Shown: in pieces, positions 36,975-50,600 of the stretch | Layout: each line of letters begins with the position of its first letter | Position numbering within the stretch: position 1 is the first letter of the stretch | Source: Neodontobutis hainanensis | Lineage: Eukaryota > Chordata > Actinopteri > Gobiiformes > Odontobutidae | Assembly: GCA_024349245.1 (NCBI GenBank) | Contig: JALDNG010000048.1 | Span: 5,174,001-5,238,000, forward strand | Length of the DNA stretch: 64,000 nucleotides | Direction: 5' to 3' | Notes under the pieces: model-generated | What the model saw: only the letters and a program-made list of their open reading frames with translations | What the model was told of the DNA's origin: nothing | Database searches by the model: none | Program-made: the position numbers and the translations under genes

Positions 36975-37165
36975 TGTCTCCTATATTGGCTTCTCTACAT
37001 GGGTTACCGGATCAGGTTGTTTCTTCTCCACATCATTCCTTCACTCTTGTCAAGTTTGTTTCCTGTATAGCCACTGTCTACCAATCAAAACTATTTTTTC
37101 TCCTCGCATGGGAGCCTTTACTCATCCCTCATCATAAGATTAGACTTAAAGTTCTACTTAACTAC
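36975..37165 (+). mobile_element. LINE reverse-transcriptase C-terminal scrap
   Basis: Plus-strand reading gives SPILASLHGLP and, after a break, HKIRLKVLL, which resembles the P-L-SLHWLPV...RI-FKVLL motif near the end of L2/Rex1-type ORF2. Short, broken and directly after the SINE. Confidence 0.5.
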
Positions 37166-37794
37166 TGTAGAATTTTGATCCAGGTTGTGCATTAATGTAA
37201 GAACCAGGTCCTTGTGTATCAAATGGTTAATATTCATTCTGACATTGGCTCTAGATTTTAAAACCAGCAGCACTGAATGCTATTGATGTGTATATCACTC
37301 TTTCTGCCTGCGATACTGGCATTACATTTTTAAATAAAATTTTCAATTTCAATTTCACAATACAAAACCTGGAACAACCCTGTCTCCTGTAGTCTATTCG
37401 ACTGTACTTGATTGTACGGCAGTTGTGAAGGTGTTGTGGCGTTCTGTCCTGCAGCTCACTGTTGTTCAAAGGCCCGATGCAGGAGATGGTTCATGTTGTT
37501 CAGAATAGCATCCATCCTGTTGCTTCAATGCTTCAACCAGAATCTCCAAATACCTATAACTGAACAAGCCCTCTCTGATTTTTTTTCAAGGAGACTCCAA
37601 TCTCTTTTTCTGTGAGACTGGGGTCTGCTCAAGATTTGGGCCCTTTTAAAAGTGTTGTTTGTTGCCCCAGCCATCAAGTGCTGGCTCGTGGGGGGTTGTT
37701 TTGTTGCTCTGTAAAGACTTGCTCTAAAGTCTCATAACATAACTTAGTTTAACTATCCCTTTTAGTAGTTCAAATGTAAACATTTTCAAAAAAA

Positions 37795-39632
37795 AGTTTT
37801 AACTTTCTTTTTACATTTTATTCAAAAAAAATGTCAAAGAAATTAACAGAATAAATCATAGGCAACAATCTGCTGAAAAAGTCTTTGGCTTTAACAAACA
37901 CTAGAAAACAAAATACACCAGAAACATTCCTTAAACTGTACAAATGCCACTGGCAATTTGTGGCACCAGTTTAAAAAAACAAAAATATTCTTTCATAAAG
38001 TTCTATGAAAATCTCTCATTTCCTCAAGCGGTTTGTACAAAAATCTTCATAAATTATAACTTTTTTCTTATAACTTAATGACGGATTGACATGGTGGTAA
38101 CTATTAGGAGCGTTTTTGTCTGTGATGCACCTCTGCAACTCTTGAGCCAGATACTATGGCACTTGGTTTCCGACACTACTAGCAGCATAAACCTTACAAG
38201 ACAGTATAAATTCTCAGTCTCAGGTATTACACAGAAATATCAAGTATAACCACAGTGGCCCTTTTAGGTTTTCTAACTGTACAGAGGAAACACTGCTGTG
38301 AATTTGACATACAACAAAGTGAAGCTGTTTGAGTTTGGATCCACCACAGCAGCACTTTCAAAACTAAAAAGTGTGAACATATAAACAATTCTCTCCCAAT
38401 AATAACATAATAGAAAAATATGTCTGAAGAAATAAGTATTAAAATGACCTGAAAAGAAAACGGCTGTACACGGCCAGCTCCTGAGCATGCCGTTTGGTCT
38501 GGAAGGCTGGGCTGGACCTGCTAACCCGGCCATATACAGAGGATATATATCTGTGAGGTAGAGAACTGGTCCGACTGACCCATTGGATTGGATCAAAGGT
38601 TTCTTTAAAACGGCATAATAAAAAGCCTGCATAAACCCAGCTTAAAAAACAGATTTGATTAAAAGCAGTTTTTAGTGCCATGCCACATTGAAAAAGAAAT
38701 GTAGCATTTTTGCTAAATCTTTTTTAAATGAACCTGTGGCACTTGTTGGATCCTTCCTTCATACTTGTATGTCCGTATTCATGAAAGCCTGATGAAAAAG
38801 TGAAAAAGGCACACTGTCGAAACTTCAGCAGAACTCTACAGAGATAAATGGTGTATTTCCTATGATCTTTGGTGAATTACAGTTGAAGGTGCCAAGTTGT
38901 TACCTAAGAGTGAGGTGCAGTAAAACACATGTTTTTCTAGCTGTAGTACAAGGCTTGGATGACTTTTTGCATCTAAAGTTTGTAATTTTTTTCCCTGTTT
39001 TTCGAAATAAAGCAGAAAAAAAAATTTAAATCACTCAAACAAAAGAACACAAAAATATCCCATTTCAGACCCCCTCCCAACAAGTTTAGCTTCAACTACT
39101 CTAAAAATACCAACACCAGTAATCACAACAGGCAAAATTCAACTCATCATCATCCACAAACATGTAGGGCCTTTGTATCTAAATAAATATTACATCCAAG
39201 AAATTATCAGATATAAAGTGAGCAAAAGATTTTCTCAATTTAGCAATATTTTACATGATTTTCTGTTTGTGGTCATTAGTACAAAAGAACTGTTAAGGCA
39301 AAGTTAATCACAAAATGTAACACTCACACTGCAAGCACAAACAGCATTTCAAAACACCTTGTTGAGAAAAAACAGTCAAGACATTGACTATCATGCACTC
39401 ACTATACACAAGTAATAATTACATAATTCTTCCTCATATTGTGTGGTGAGCTTTTTTAAAAAATAAACGTTTGTATGAAAATAAAACTCTGTTTAATTCG
39501 AATCATTCAATTTATGAAAATGAAAGTAAACTGTGTTTTGTTTGAACAACTGCTGAACCTGTGCAAAAGTGAAAGCTCCTTTGCATGTGTCGACATGATT
39601 GTTGTAGCTTCTTTTTGAATGTTACCACGGGC
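37795..39632 (-). other. rbms1: rbms1 3' UTR
   Basis: About 1.8 kb after the stop codon with no introns or coding potential on the minus strand, AT-rich with several A/T-rich clusters. It ends near an AATAAA hexamer at 37822-37817 (minus), with T-rich sequence just downstream. No other gene is seen between the stop and this signal. Confidence 0.7.
37817..37822 (-). terminator. rbms1: Candidate rbms1 polyadenylation signal AATAAA
   Basis: Canonical hexamer on the minus strand at the end of the AT-rich trailer, after which the sequence changes character toward repeats. Chosen by position; earlier hexamers inside the trailer could also be used. Confidence 0.55.
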
Positions 39633-41682
39633 CTACTTCGTTTGTTGATAGGTGTACGGGGAGGGGTTGCAGGATGAGTCCACTGACTGAGCACCGTTTT
39701 CCTGGAGGAAAGACAGGCACAATCCAAATCACTGTTGCCTTGCCAAAGCTGATTTGTTTAAAACAGATAAGGATTAAGTGAGTAAGGCCAAACTGATATC
39801 ATGTACTTACCTCTACTGAGACAGGTGTTGACTGCATTTGTGCATACTGGTGTATATAGGCGCCTTGGATAGGTGTGTTTGCCGAGACAAACTGCACATA
39901 GAAGGTTAAATGTTTTTAGAATGTAAAATATTAGAATAGACAGTTTAACTAGGCCTGGGCAATAAAATATATACAATAAAATATTAGGAATAAAATCACT
40001 GTCCTGCTCACTATGTGAAGGCTAATGCTGCTGCTAGTGCTCAGAGCAGCTGAAATATGGCTGTACTCAAACCCCAGATGCTAATGAAAACAAATATAAT
40101 TTATCACCAGAGAAAGGTTGTCAAATATGTCTGTAATACCTTGGTGTAACGAAGAAAGAAGGCAAATGACATAAACATCAACAGTGTACCAGCTGCGCAA
40201 CACACTATACAGTTGATTTGATTCATGCAAATTATCCACAGGCTCCAATAGAAGAGACCACATGAATATGGGGACTCTAAATGAAACTGAGAGACAGGAT
40301 GTCTCTGTATAGCAGCATTATTTTCACTTTAAGGGTAATGCACATTAATAAAAGCTAAATTTTAATATTTTTTCCCATCTGAAAACCATTTTGTCCAGCC
40401 CCAAGTGTAACCATATGCGTCTGTAGTGTTCTGTTCCTCACCGCTCCTGTGTTTCCTATAGAGAGGTGACCCATCTGCTGTGTGAGGGGGGCCATCACAG
40501 AAGCAGGCTGCAGTGACATAGAAGGGTCCATAGAGGGTGGTATCAATGTTCCCTGATAAATCACAATGAGAGTAGGTGAGGAAAAGGATATGTTGATAGA
40601 ATACTGTAGGTCTATATATGTTCTTATTACAAACATTAAAGTAGACATAAATAACACATAAACACGTTTTGTTAAAACAACAGAGTATACTCTGAAATTG
40701 AGCTAAAAAAAGAGTGTTCATCTGAACTGGTTCTTACTGGATTCTGCATGATGTAGGGTTGATGAGGCATCCAGGATGGGTTAACCTAACATTACACAAT
40801 GAATGAACACAGTAGGTCAAACACAATTTCTCTAAAAACATATATCCTATTCTTTAGGCTCCAACATGCATGGTTTGCCTTTGGGTTTTAATAGTATTTA
40901 CAACTTAAGGTAACTATGAATCAAACTGAATCTAACCTGGTATGGTGAAACTTGAGAAATATAAGGAGACATGGACGTCTGAGCCATCATCCTGTATGCT
41001 TGTGGGAAAAATCTGCTGACACAATATTGAAATGTTTTAGAATCAAAACAATGCCAGTGCAGTGTAACATGAAGCTGCTCTTTTGTGTTTCCAAAGCTTA
41101 CCCGTTCTGCAGTGCAGCTGCACTCGGGTCATATGTGAGCGTCATCCCAGCCTAGAAGAAGACACAGATTTAATCCTAAACATATTTAATACATGTACAA
41201 AACAGCACACTTTAGACTTGATTTATGCAATTTACATGTGTGTTGCAACTGAAGAGAGGGCTTTTTGCAAGACTTTTTTGAATTTAGACAGAGAGGACTA
41301 AAGCTAAAAGGCAACTCAAGCTGCATTATTTTCACTCTAAAGGTTATTCCTATTAATTAACTGCAACTGTTGTTCTGCTATGTTTTGTGTAAGCATTAGG
41401 CATAATATTTAATAAAATATTTTTAATACAAAATACTACATATATGCATATAAGTATGTAAATAAAGTGTAATAAAATACGAAACTCAGATAAAAAAAAG
41501 TCTAAAAAGCAGTATTTCACAAAATACATAAACAGTATTTACAGCTTTATTCTTTGTGACACATACCAGTCTGTTGTCACTGTCCCTAACCCAAGCCCGA
41601 CCATTCTGAGCAAATTTATTTTGACTTTGTCTTTTTTTCTGTCCACCATCAGCAAACTTGCACAGCAAAGGCTCTGTAGGAG
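39633..41682 (-). CDS. rbms1: rbms1 C-terminal exons
   Basis: Exons 41567-41682, 41102-41151, 40937-41012, 40738-40785, 40442-40552, 39811-39891 and 39633-39701. Landmarks are APTEPLLCKFADGGQKKRQ, GMTLTYDPSAAALQNG, NPSWMPHQPYIMQNP, MSLQPASVMAPLTQQMGHLS, the AYIHQYAQMQSTPVSVE block, and the final PSPYTYQQTK before TAG. The tail is disordered and rich in Pro, Gln, Ser and Tyr as in mammals. Exon 40937-41012 has a second possible acceptor 21 nt inside it. Confidence 0.93.
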
Positions 41683-44600
41683 CTGAAAAAACACACAATA
41701 AAAACACATTATACACATTTGTCAGTCATTCCCAGCACTGCACACTGGTCAGCCTGGGAAGACATCTAATTTGGCAGCTGTGGAGCTCTAATCCCCTCCC
41801 CACTCTGAGGGAGTCAAAGCAGCACAGACTATTTTAGTCAAATAATCCAATTAAAAAGCTTAGTGTGGGAGTGATGGCCACACAAGGCAGCTTCCTCTTT
41901 CGTTTTTTATTAATTTTTTTTCTGTCAGTGCTACTTTAGTCCTTTGTGCATATGAGCTCATCTGCGGCAGACTCACAGACTCCTGCTGGAGACATGAATC
42001 AGTGGGCTGACCAGTTTATACTGCCTACACTACTCACTACCCATTAATACTGCACTCATTGAAATACGCCTCGCTCCTGCGTCTGCGTGTGCTACCGTGA
42101 AACTCAGTCATTTTACATGACTATAACTATACATATAGTATACACTTATACGTTTTCTCACCTGGTATGCCTGCTGGTGTTTTAATAAACTTTCCATTGA
42201 AGTGTGAAATGACGGCATCACACTTCTCAGTTGACTCCATTCTATAGTAGCAAAAAACACAGAGCGCTTCATTAATGGCTGAGCGTACTGATAATACATA
42301 AGAATGCTTTTTTTTTTTTTTTTAATAACACAGCTTACAACACATAAATTTTGATGCATGTTACCTGGCAAAGCCTACACCTCTGCTGGCTCCATTGGAG
42401 TCTCTTAAGATCCTTGTGGATATGACCTGGCCAAAGTGCTTCAGCATGTTCTCTAACTCCTGCTCATCCATAGACAAAGGCAAATTGGAAATATACAGGT
42501 TTGTAGGGTCCTGTTCTTGTTGCTGCATGACAAAAATAAAAAAAAGACAATTTAATTTTAAGGTATGACTCAGAAAATAGCATGTTCACAGTGCAATTCA
42601 TTCATAGACGAGTAATGTTTACACAATATTGAAAAGACCATCAATAATGGCGTTTTAATGCCTGTGTTGGCTTTTTGTTCTCTCATTATGAATATTAATT
42701 CAAATATTAATTCTGCTGTTCAGGACTGCTTAGGGTTCACATCAACTAATTCATTTCTACATTTTATAAGGATCAGCAGAAACATAAGACAGTGCTACAA
42801 GCCCCTGGGGGCAGCCTTCTCGTCATTAATATTCATCAGAGCTGTGTCGCAGCTACACGGATAGATTGGATTACAAGAAGTGATACAATGGAAGAAATAT
42901 CAGCATAAACCAACTTGAGTCTGTGCAAAAGCAAAATGGATATGTTAGACTCAGTTTATGTATTTGAGATGATGGTAAGACAAGAACTACCAAAGTGTTT
43001 TGTTAAGGCGTTGTAAGTTGTAGCCGCTGTAGGAAAATCTTTCTTATTGCATTGATATAAACACATAGGAATATTAGTATTATGGGTATTATTGTTAATG
43101 TTAGTATATGAGTTAATGTTAGTATTAGTTTTTTTTGTTTTGTTTTGTCTTACAACTTGCCTGTACTTCAAATTGAGCACAGATTTTGACAACTTTTCCT
43201 TTTGCTAGACAAACATAAATAGCAACATGAAGGGAAAATACTCTTTCTTTCTCCATTCAGTTTGTGACTAAAAGCTTGTTCCTGATTAACTGCAGCTCGT
43301 GGAGAAGACTTTTGACTAAGAAGGAGAAAGATACTAGAAAAAAAGAGGTTTAGATTTTGTTGTTTGGTACACACTCAAAACCTTTTAGCTGTAACTTGCA
43401 CAAACTACTAGCTGTTGACAACTGCGCTTCTGACCACAAAAAGCAATGTCAAATACAGCTTCTACTTTTCATGTAAGGTAAGTCACTTTCAAGACTTCAT
43501 TCAAATCACACATAATTGACAGGAAGAAAAACCAAGCCTTTCATGCAGCCATTGTGAGAATAAAGCCTCGAGTTCATAAAGGCATTCACCTTCTACAAGG
43601 CAAAGATTAAACTCAGCCAAGCTGCCTGAGCTGCTCTATTTAATTAAAAAAGTCAAATGGGTGCACAGAAGCATGTCAGGAAGCTCTGCAGATCCCTAGA
43701 GAGGGAAATCAGGCCAAGGACTCTTGCCTCTTTGTATGGGAACCTTTTTCCCCAACAGGTCCAGGTCACCATAACAACGCACACTATTTACTTCCTGTTT
43801 ATATGCCACACAGTGCAGATGTCACAAATACAAGCTTAATAGTCAATGCTACAAAAAAAAAGACTTATATCCAAGCAAAGAAAACATTTAAGGCGTTACA
43901 GTCAACACTGTGCAGCATCAAACTGACAGTCAAACTGAATATATCAATGTTATTTAGGCAGAAAAACTGACTGGTCTCACTCGCCAGAGTGGATACCTTC
44001 TCTCGTACGTCATTGAGCTGTCAGCGCACTGTAACCTGACTCTCCACATCCAGAGCCTGACTCTTGACGCTATTCTGAAACCCCGAAGCCTGGCTCGACA
44101 CAGTCAGCTTGCAGTATATACCTTAACAGGCCATTAATATGTGCAGTAAGCAAAAGAAAATACTTTAAAGGCATATTATGCAGGATCATCCTATCTTTAC
44201 ATCAGTGAGTAATAGTTAAATCCAGCTTTTTTACTGGTATTTGAATGAATGATGGCCATCTGCTTATTCTATTTTTTCTGTGAGCTGTTATTAGACAAGA
44301 GTCACCCACTTAAAACATTCCTATTGTGTAAACACAGGTGTAGAATTGCAGAGAGATGTTGAATTAGCAATACTTTCACCTCAACATTGTTCTCAAGTGC
44401 CATGAGTGTGAAAGAAAGTGATTTCCATTGAACAGAGATTCATTTAATTGCAACACAAAAACCCTGCCTATTATACCCTTAAATAGTCTTTAAATGATTC
44501 CCTGGCATATCTTACATTATTGGGTCGAGACTGTAAAGTAGGTTAGTCTTTTTATGAATGTTTTTTCACAGAGAGTGTAAAAATGTCCTTCTTAGTTTAT

Positions 44601-47600
44601 CACCTTGCATATTCAAAGAAATCCCAAAAGAGACAATGGCGCTGTATCCCCACTTTTCACCACCATGATGCTAGCCATGGACAAATTGGCAACTTAGACG
44701 GTGACATTCTTGCCGCCTGCTGGCATATAACTACTCCCTCAGTCTTGTGAACAAAATACAAGTATCTGGTGTTCTATTACCGGAGATCCATTGCGGTAAC
44801 TGCTTTATAATTCAGTTCAGTCGCCCTAAGCAGTCTCATGTGGACTTTGTCGATGGTGGGAACTCACTGTATGGACGTGATATCAGGATTAGACCGTAAT
44901 GAATCCTCACCTTTGCCATCTGAGCTTGGACACCGGTCGTCTTCAGGGCAGCCACAGCTTTCTGAGCCGCCGCTGGGCTGTCAAAGTCCACAAAGCCATA
45001 TCCTGGGGGGGACAAGTTGAGTTTTTTTAATAAGGCTAAAAGCACAGGCCATTCAGAGGATTCAAAGGATATTTATTTGTAGCATTATTCAATACAGCTA
45101 CATAGAAATGTACGCTATAGGTGCAGTTACTAACTAGTTACTCATTGCAGTGACACGCCAACAAGACAATGGCTCGGAGCTTACAATAACAAGAGCCGAG
45201 AGGCCGTCCTAAATTGTCTGGTTGTTTGTTTTCTCACTTGCTCAGCTTGATATAGCTGCATTTCTGTCCAATGACTAAAGTCTGGGTGGATTTCACACAT
45301 TGGATGTTCACCAATTTTGGAAAAGTGTAGTGAAGTCTAGTCTTTCACAGTGAGGTGTTGTAAATCCTCTTAGGGCTTCGTTGATCATTTGGAAGCACAC
45401 GCAAGTGGGAAAACCATCACACACCTTTGCATTTATTCGTCGCTTTGTCCATAATGGCCTTTGTAGATACAATTTTGCCGTACCTAGAGGAAAAAGCAGA
45501 GAGACGAAGTGTTGTGAGGAGGAGTGTGTACCAGACAGTGCGAGTTGAAAGCAGACAAAGAGGAAGGGTTGAGCAAGACTCTATGACATCATTGTAAAAA
45601 CATGAGAAACAGGAAGTGGTTTTTATTTGGTTCTAAAAATCCCCACCATGTGAGCACAAAGTCAAACAGACCCCTTTTTCTTTCTGTGTCAAACCTTACA
45701 CAGACCCACAGTGACTGGTTTGCTCCATTAAGAATCACATCATTTCATATTAATCCCCTAAAAGTACTTCTTCTCTCTAACATGCTCGACACATGCTTTC
45801 ACTTTCCACTGTACTGTTTAAAAGCTACTACAGAAGCCTGGGATTAGGTTAAGTGCTCGACTAGATGAAAGAGCATGAACTTATGACCTTTTTTTATCTG
45901 AAGGCTAATTTTAAATCATGAGGAACAAGTGTGGTTAGGTGTACTATCGCAAATACAGAAAAAATGTAGTTTAAAAAAATCTGTGCCGTGACTAAATTCC
46001 TAACAACGCTTTACTCACACTCAGTAAGGTTCAGATTTCCTGTTCTAAATGCTACCATATTTTAGTAGAAGTAAAGTAGAGACAGACATTTTAGTGAAGA
46101 TGTTGTTGAAAAAGGCAAATAAAAACAGTAACCTGACATTTATTCTTTGAAGTAACACTTTTCTTCCAACTTTTTATAAAATCCTTTACCATGAGTTTTT
46201 CCCAACAACATTTTCACATTTACAACAGACCCTCTAATTCTATTACCCCACTGTACTACAAACTACAGTGGCCACAAAGGGTCAAAACTCAAACTCCAAT
46301 GAGTTCACAAGCGGACTTGGACATAGTGATTCTACTGAATGGTTTATCTAAAGCCAGTTAGGGTTGAAACTAAATTTTCACATAAAAGTTTGTAAGCGAG
46401 AGGCTAAAATTTTTAATTTTCCGGGACAATATATATCATTTCTAGGACATCCAAATGATTCTATAATTATTTCCGTAACTAAAAAAGTAACTTTGGTGCT
46501 TTTACAGATCTCATATTTAACTTGTTCATGTTTTTCTTAGCATATAAACAATACCAACCCTAATTCTCTCTTTTAACACTTTAACTCTTAAAAACTCCAC
46601 CTAAGGTTCACTCTTTTTGAATGGATTTTGAATGAACTTGCTGTATTTTCTGTTTTGGAGCACTCCCAAAATGTCCCTCCCATGCAACTGAATGTGATAC
46701 GATTAAATAAAACTCTAAACAAAATTTGAGCTATTTTAACCTTCAAAAGGTCAAAAAGTTTTAAGCACTGTATTTTTAGAAATACATTATGTATGATCAA
46801 GATATTCTGCATGATTAATAATTCTTTTTTGTAGAGTTTATAATCCTTGTAATGTGGTCTTGTGAGTGTCCCCCCAGGCTCCAATACAGTAGTTGAAATA
46901 TGGTAAAACAAGTGCACAGTATAGAGTGTGTAAAGATTTTTGATTTAATACATATCTGCATTTAGATAGCACACCAACGCTCCTGGATCTTTTCCCACAG
47001 AGATAGAGAAAGTGAGCCTTCCAACTCAGTTTGTGGTCAACAATCACTCCCATTACATATGATGCCTTTAATGTAAGCTATAATATAATACAATATATAA
47101 GAATTTTGGGCATATTTGAGATGTTTTGGTATATAGTCTGGCTAGCTGTACCTATTTAGTGTGCTGGTCATGAAGCCCTTCCCTTCCCAACCATTTACAT
47201 TTGGGAAAATGCTGTTGAAACAATCACAGCGTTTATTTGTAATGCTAAAACTCATACATAGACTAATTTCATTGGTTGCCATTGGTTCTGGCGCCTTAAA
47301 ATACAAGTCAAATTCATAAAGATTAGACAAATTATTATAACTATTTTTATAAAATAGAAAAGACTGGGATGGCTGGCCAGGCTAGGTTTGGTTAAATTTA
47401 AAATATTGTGGCCTCTCACTGAAATTCTACTGTGACCCACCTCTAGCTCTACTGGACTGCAATTAAAAAAAAAGACTGATTTAAAAAAAGAGGGCTGCAG
47501 AGTCTATAAAGTTGTATCAGATTATTATTATTATTTGTCTTGTACTACCTTTCCTTCCCTGTTTTTTCCAAAACTCAAAAAGTACAATCAATGGCATCAA

Positions 47601-50600
47601 GCAATAGCTAATAAAAATCAACAGTTAATATAGAGAGGGTGTGCTACTCACGGCTGACAGAGCTTGACCAGGTCATGGTCTGTGGTACAGGGGGACAGGC
47701 CGCGGATGTACAGGTTGGTTTTGCTGAGCTGTTCCCAACCGGCTGTGCTGCTGCTGCTGTTGGTGCTCGGGCTGGTGGGAGCCATGGGCTGTGACGGTGG
47801 GGTGACAGGCGGCTATGGGAGACAGAACAAAAAAACAGATAAGTTAAAATACAGTTATGAACGTTTAAGAACATAGGGTCTGTGAACATTACATTTTCAA
47901 AGTAAAAAATCTGATTGACATTTTATTAGAGGAAACAAGCTATGATTATCACCTTTTAAACTGAAAGGTGTTGATATTTGCACTTTACACGTGCAGAAGT
48001 TGACACAAAGGAACTGTAATATCCAACAAGCTCTTGTGGAATAAATACAGAATAAAATGTATTATTTTTGAGGCAAATGGAAACTTTCTCTGTGATAAGA
48101 AAATATAATAATTGGTAAATCCCTCATAACTGTATTTCCAACCAAATAAAATAACAAAAGAATGCTAGAACTTTCATAAATGTTTTCTTTAGGGGCGTTT
48201 TCACACTTGAAAAACTGCACCAAGGTCTGCAATTAGAACCCACAAATTGTTACACAGTATTATTAATACAGAATACAAACAGCTGAAACTTCAATTGCAC
48301 TGTTTAATAGACAATTTTTGACTCTCTGTAGGACTCATTGGAAAACGGTTGGTTTAACAGAGGCATCTGTTGTAGCATAACAATAAATATAGAGCCATAT
48401 AAACGTAAAACAACGTAATCTATGCGGTTTGTGTGTCTCTATACCCAACCGTCTGTTTTTCCCATTATTTCTTTCGTTTGCTCTTCTTTGATATTTAATT
48501 GGCCATGACTTAGAGTCCTAAAGTCCAAACTAGGTATCACTTACACTCTACAAACAAGACCAGACCTTGGTTCAGTTTGATCCAGACCAAGACAACCCTT
48601 TTTGCTGAACCAAAGTGCAGTCCAAACCATGGTTTGCTGGAGCTTTAGCACCTAAAGATTTGGTCCAAAACGGGAAAGTCCAAAACTCCAGACTAAACAG
48701 TGCAGGTGTGAAAGCGCCCTAAAACAATTCCAAAACAATACTTTATTATGGGCGGCAGTGGCTCAGTGGTAGAGCAGCCGTCCTTCAACCGGAAGGTAGT
48801 AGGTTCAATTCCGCTCTCCCCACAGTTCATACTGTCGTTGTGTCCTTGGGCAAGACACTTAACCCACCTTGCCTCCAGTGTTCGTAGCACTGGTGTATGA
48901 ATGTGTGTGACTGTGGAGGTGTGTTTGGTGGTAGGAGAAGGTTGAGCATCGTTTGTGTGGCAGCCCCACAGAGTGAATGTGTGTGAATGGGGTGAGTGGA
49001 AGCACGGTGTAAAGCGTTTTGGGTGCAAGAGAAGGGTGCAGGAAAGCGCTATATAAATGCATGCCATTTACCATTATTGTATCTTGCATTCTTGCCAAAT
49101 ATATCAGGCATATCAGGCCAAATATTAATGTTGCACACAGCCATTCAGAACAGTGATCGACATCTGCGTTGCTGTCTCCATCACTGCTCTACAGTCAGCA
49201 CAATCAGGGCCCAAACAGATCTATAGCTGTGGCACTGTCACTCTGAGAATATACATACTGGCTATTAAAAAAACATCACTAGGACAAAACTGACTACTTA
49301 ACTATAAAGACAGAGCTGTCAGGGGCTTTTTTCTGCAGGGATTTGTCTTCTCCGCCCTATCGTCTTGCATCTGACACTGATTATCCCCCCTAACCCCCGT
49401 CTCGAAAGCGTCACAAAATGAGAGGAAGCTAATGGAATTCCAAGCATGAAGTGGTGACAGGATTGAGCAACCCAAGACCAGACTTTAGCCCCGAGGATCT
49501 TCTGCTGGACTGTCTCGCGTCCTACGCCTCCACACTGCACTGTCTGCACCATGGAATTAACGTCATGAGTATGCAGTTGATGCGTAGTTACACATACATA
49601 GCACATGTGTAGACTGTTGGGGTGTGGTACCCTAACAAGTTTATTTTTAGAAAATCCAGTCCATTTCTTGTACTCTTATCATTAGAGCTGGGACAATATA
49701 TTGTTTTCTTTTATCGTGCTACAGATATTTGGGATAGATGTAGTTTAATTTCAGACAAATTACATTATAGTGAGACTACAATACAAATTATGCACAAAAT
49801 CCAGTCTAGGGCTTTCGTTCCACTACTTGACAGATATTATGATGAATTGCAATTTAATGTCAACAGATGTATTGTAATATTATCAGAAAATCAGAAATCT
49901 CATCGTAAAGGTTCAAATAAATTAAATTTTTCTGAGGAAATACTTTGGACAAACTTCTACTGGTCAAAACTAGGGCTAGATCAAAATTAGCCCAATATAT
50001 TATTTGTTGATAATGCAGTAGTTAGCACTGTAGCCTCTCCGCAAGAAGGTCCAGGGTTCAACTCCCAGTTTGGGTGGAGCCTCTGAGTGGAGTTTGCATG
50101 TTTCCCCACCAACATCAAAACATGCTGACCAGGAATTTCCCACTGGGATAATAAAAAGGATGATAGCTATTTATTAGTTAGTTCTATTTTATATTATAAT
50201 CTAGTTAGTTATATTTGCTAAAACTAAGTACTTTGCAACCTTACTGTCCTAGTGTTTTGTAAGCTTTAATATTGCAAACACAGCAACATAGATCCACAAG
50301 AACGCAGTAAAACATACACAGCAAATGCTCATGCCATTAGGACTGGTTAGACCATTATCCTTTAGATAAGTAATAGTTCAAGAATGCATTCATACACATT
50401 GTTAAATGCAACATACAGTATGTGACAGGGTTTTAGATCTTTTTGGCTCCTCTGGTTTATTCTTTATCTAAGAAGACATTAGTTTCAATTATTTTCACAC
50501 TGGTTTTAATCAATTTTGAGCCGCACCTCAACCTTTTGACTCTTCCGAATCTCAGGTGAAAATAGCTTCCTTTTTTCCTCAAAAGGAATTCAGTGATCAC

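Noticed and set aside
49622..49990. 122-codon plus-strand open frame in rbms1 intron 1
   Set aside because: AT-rich composition, no domain match, no splice or promoter context, and it lies antisense inside an intron.
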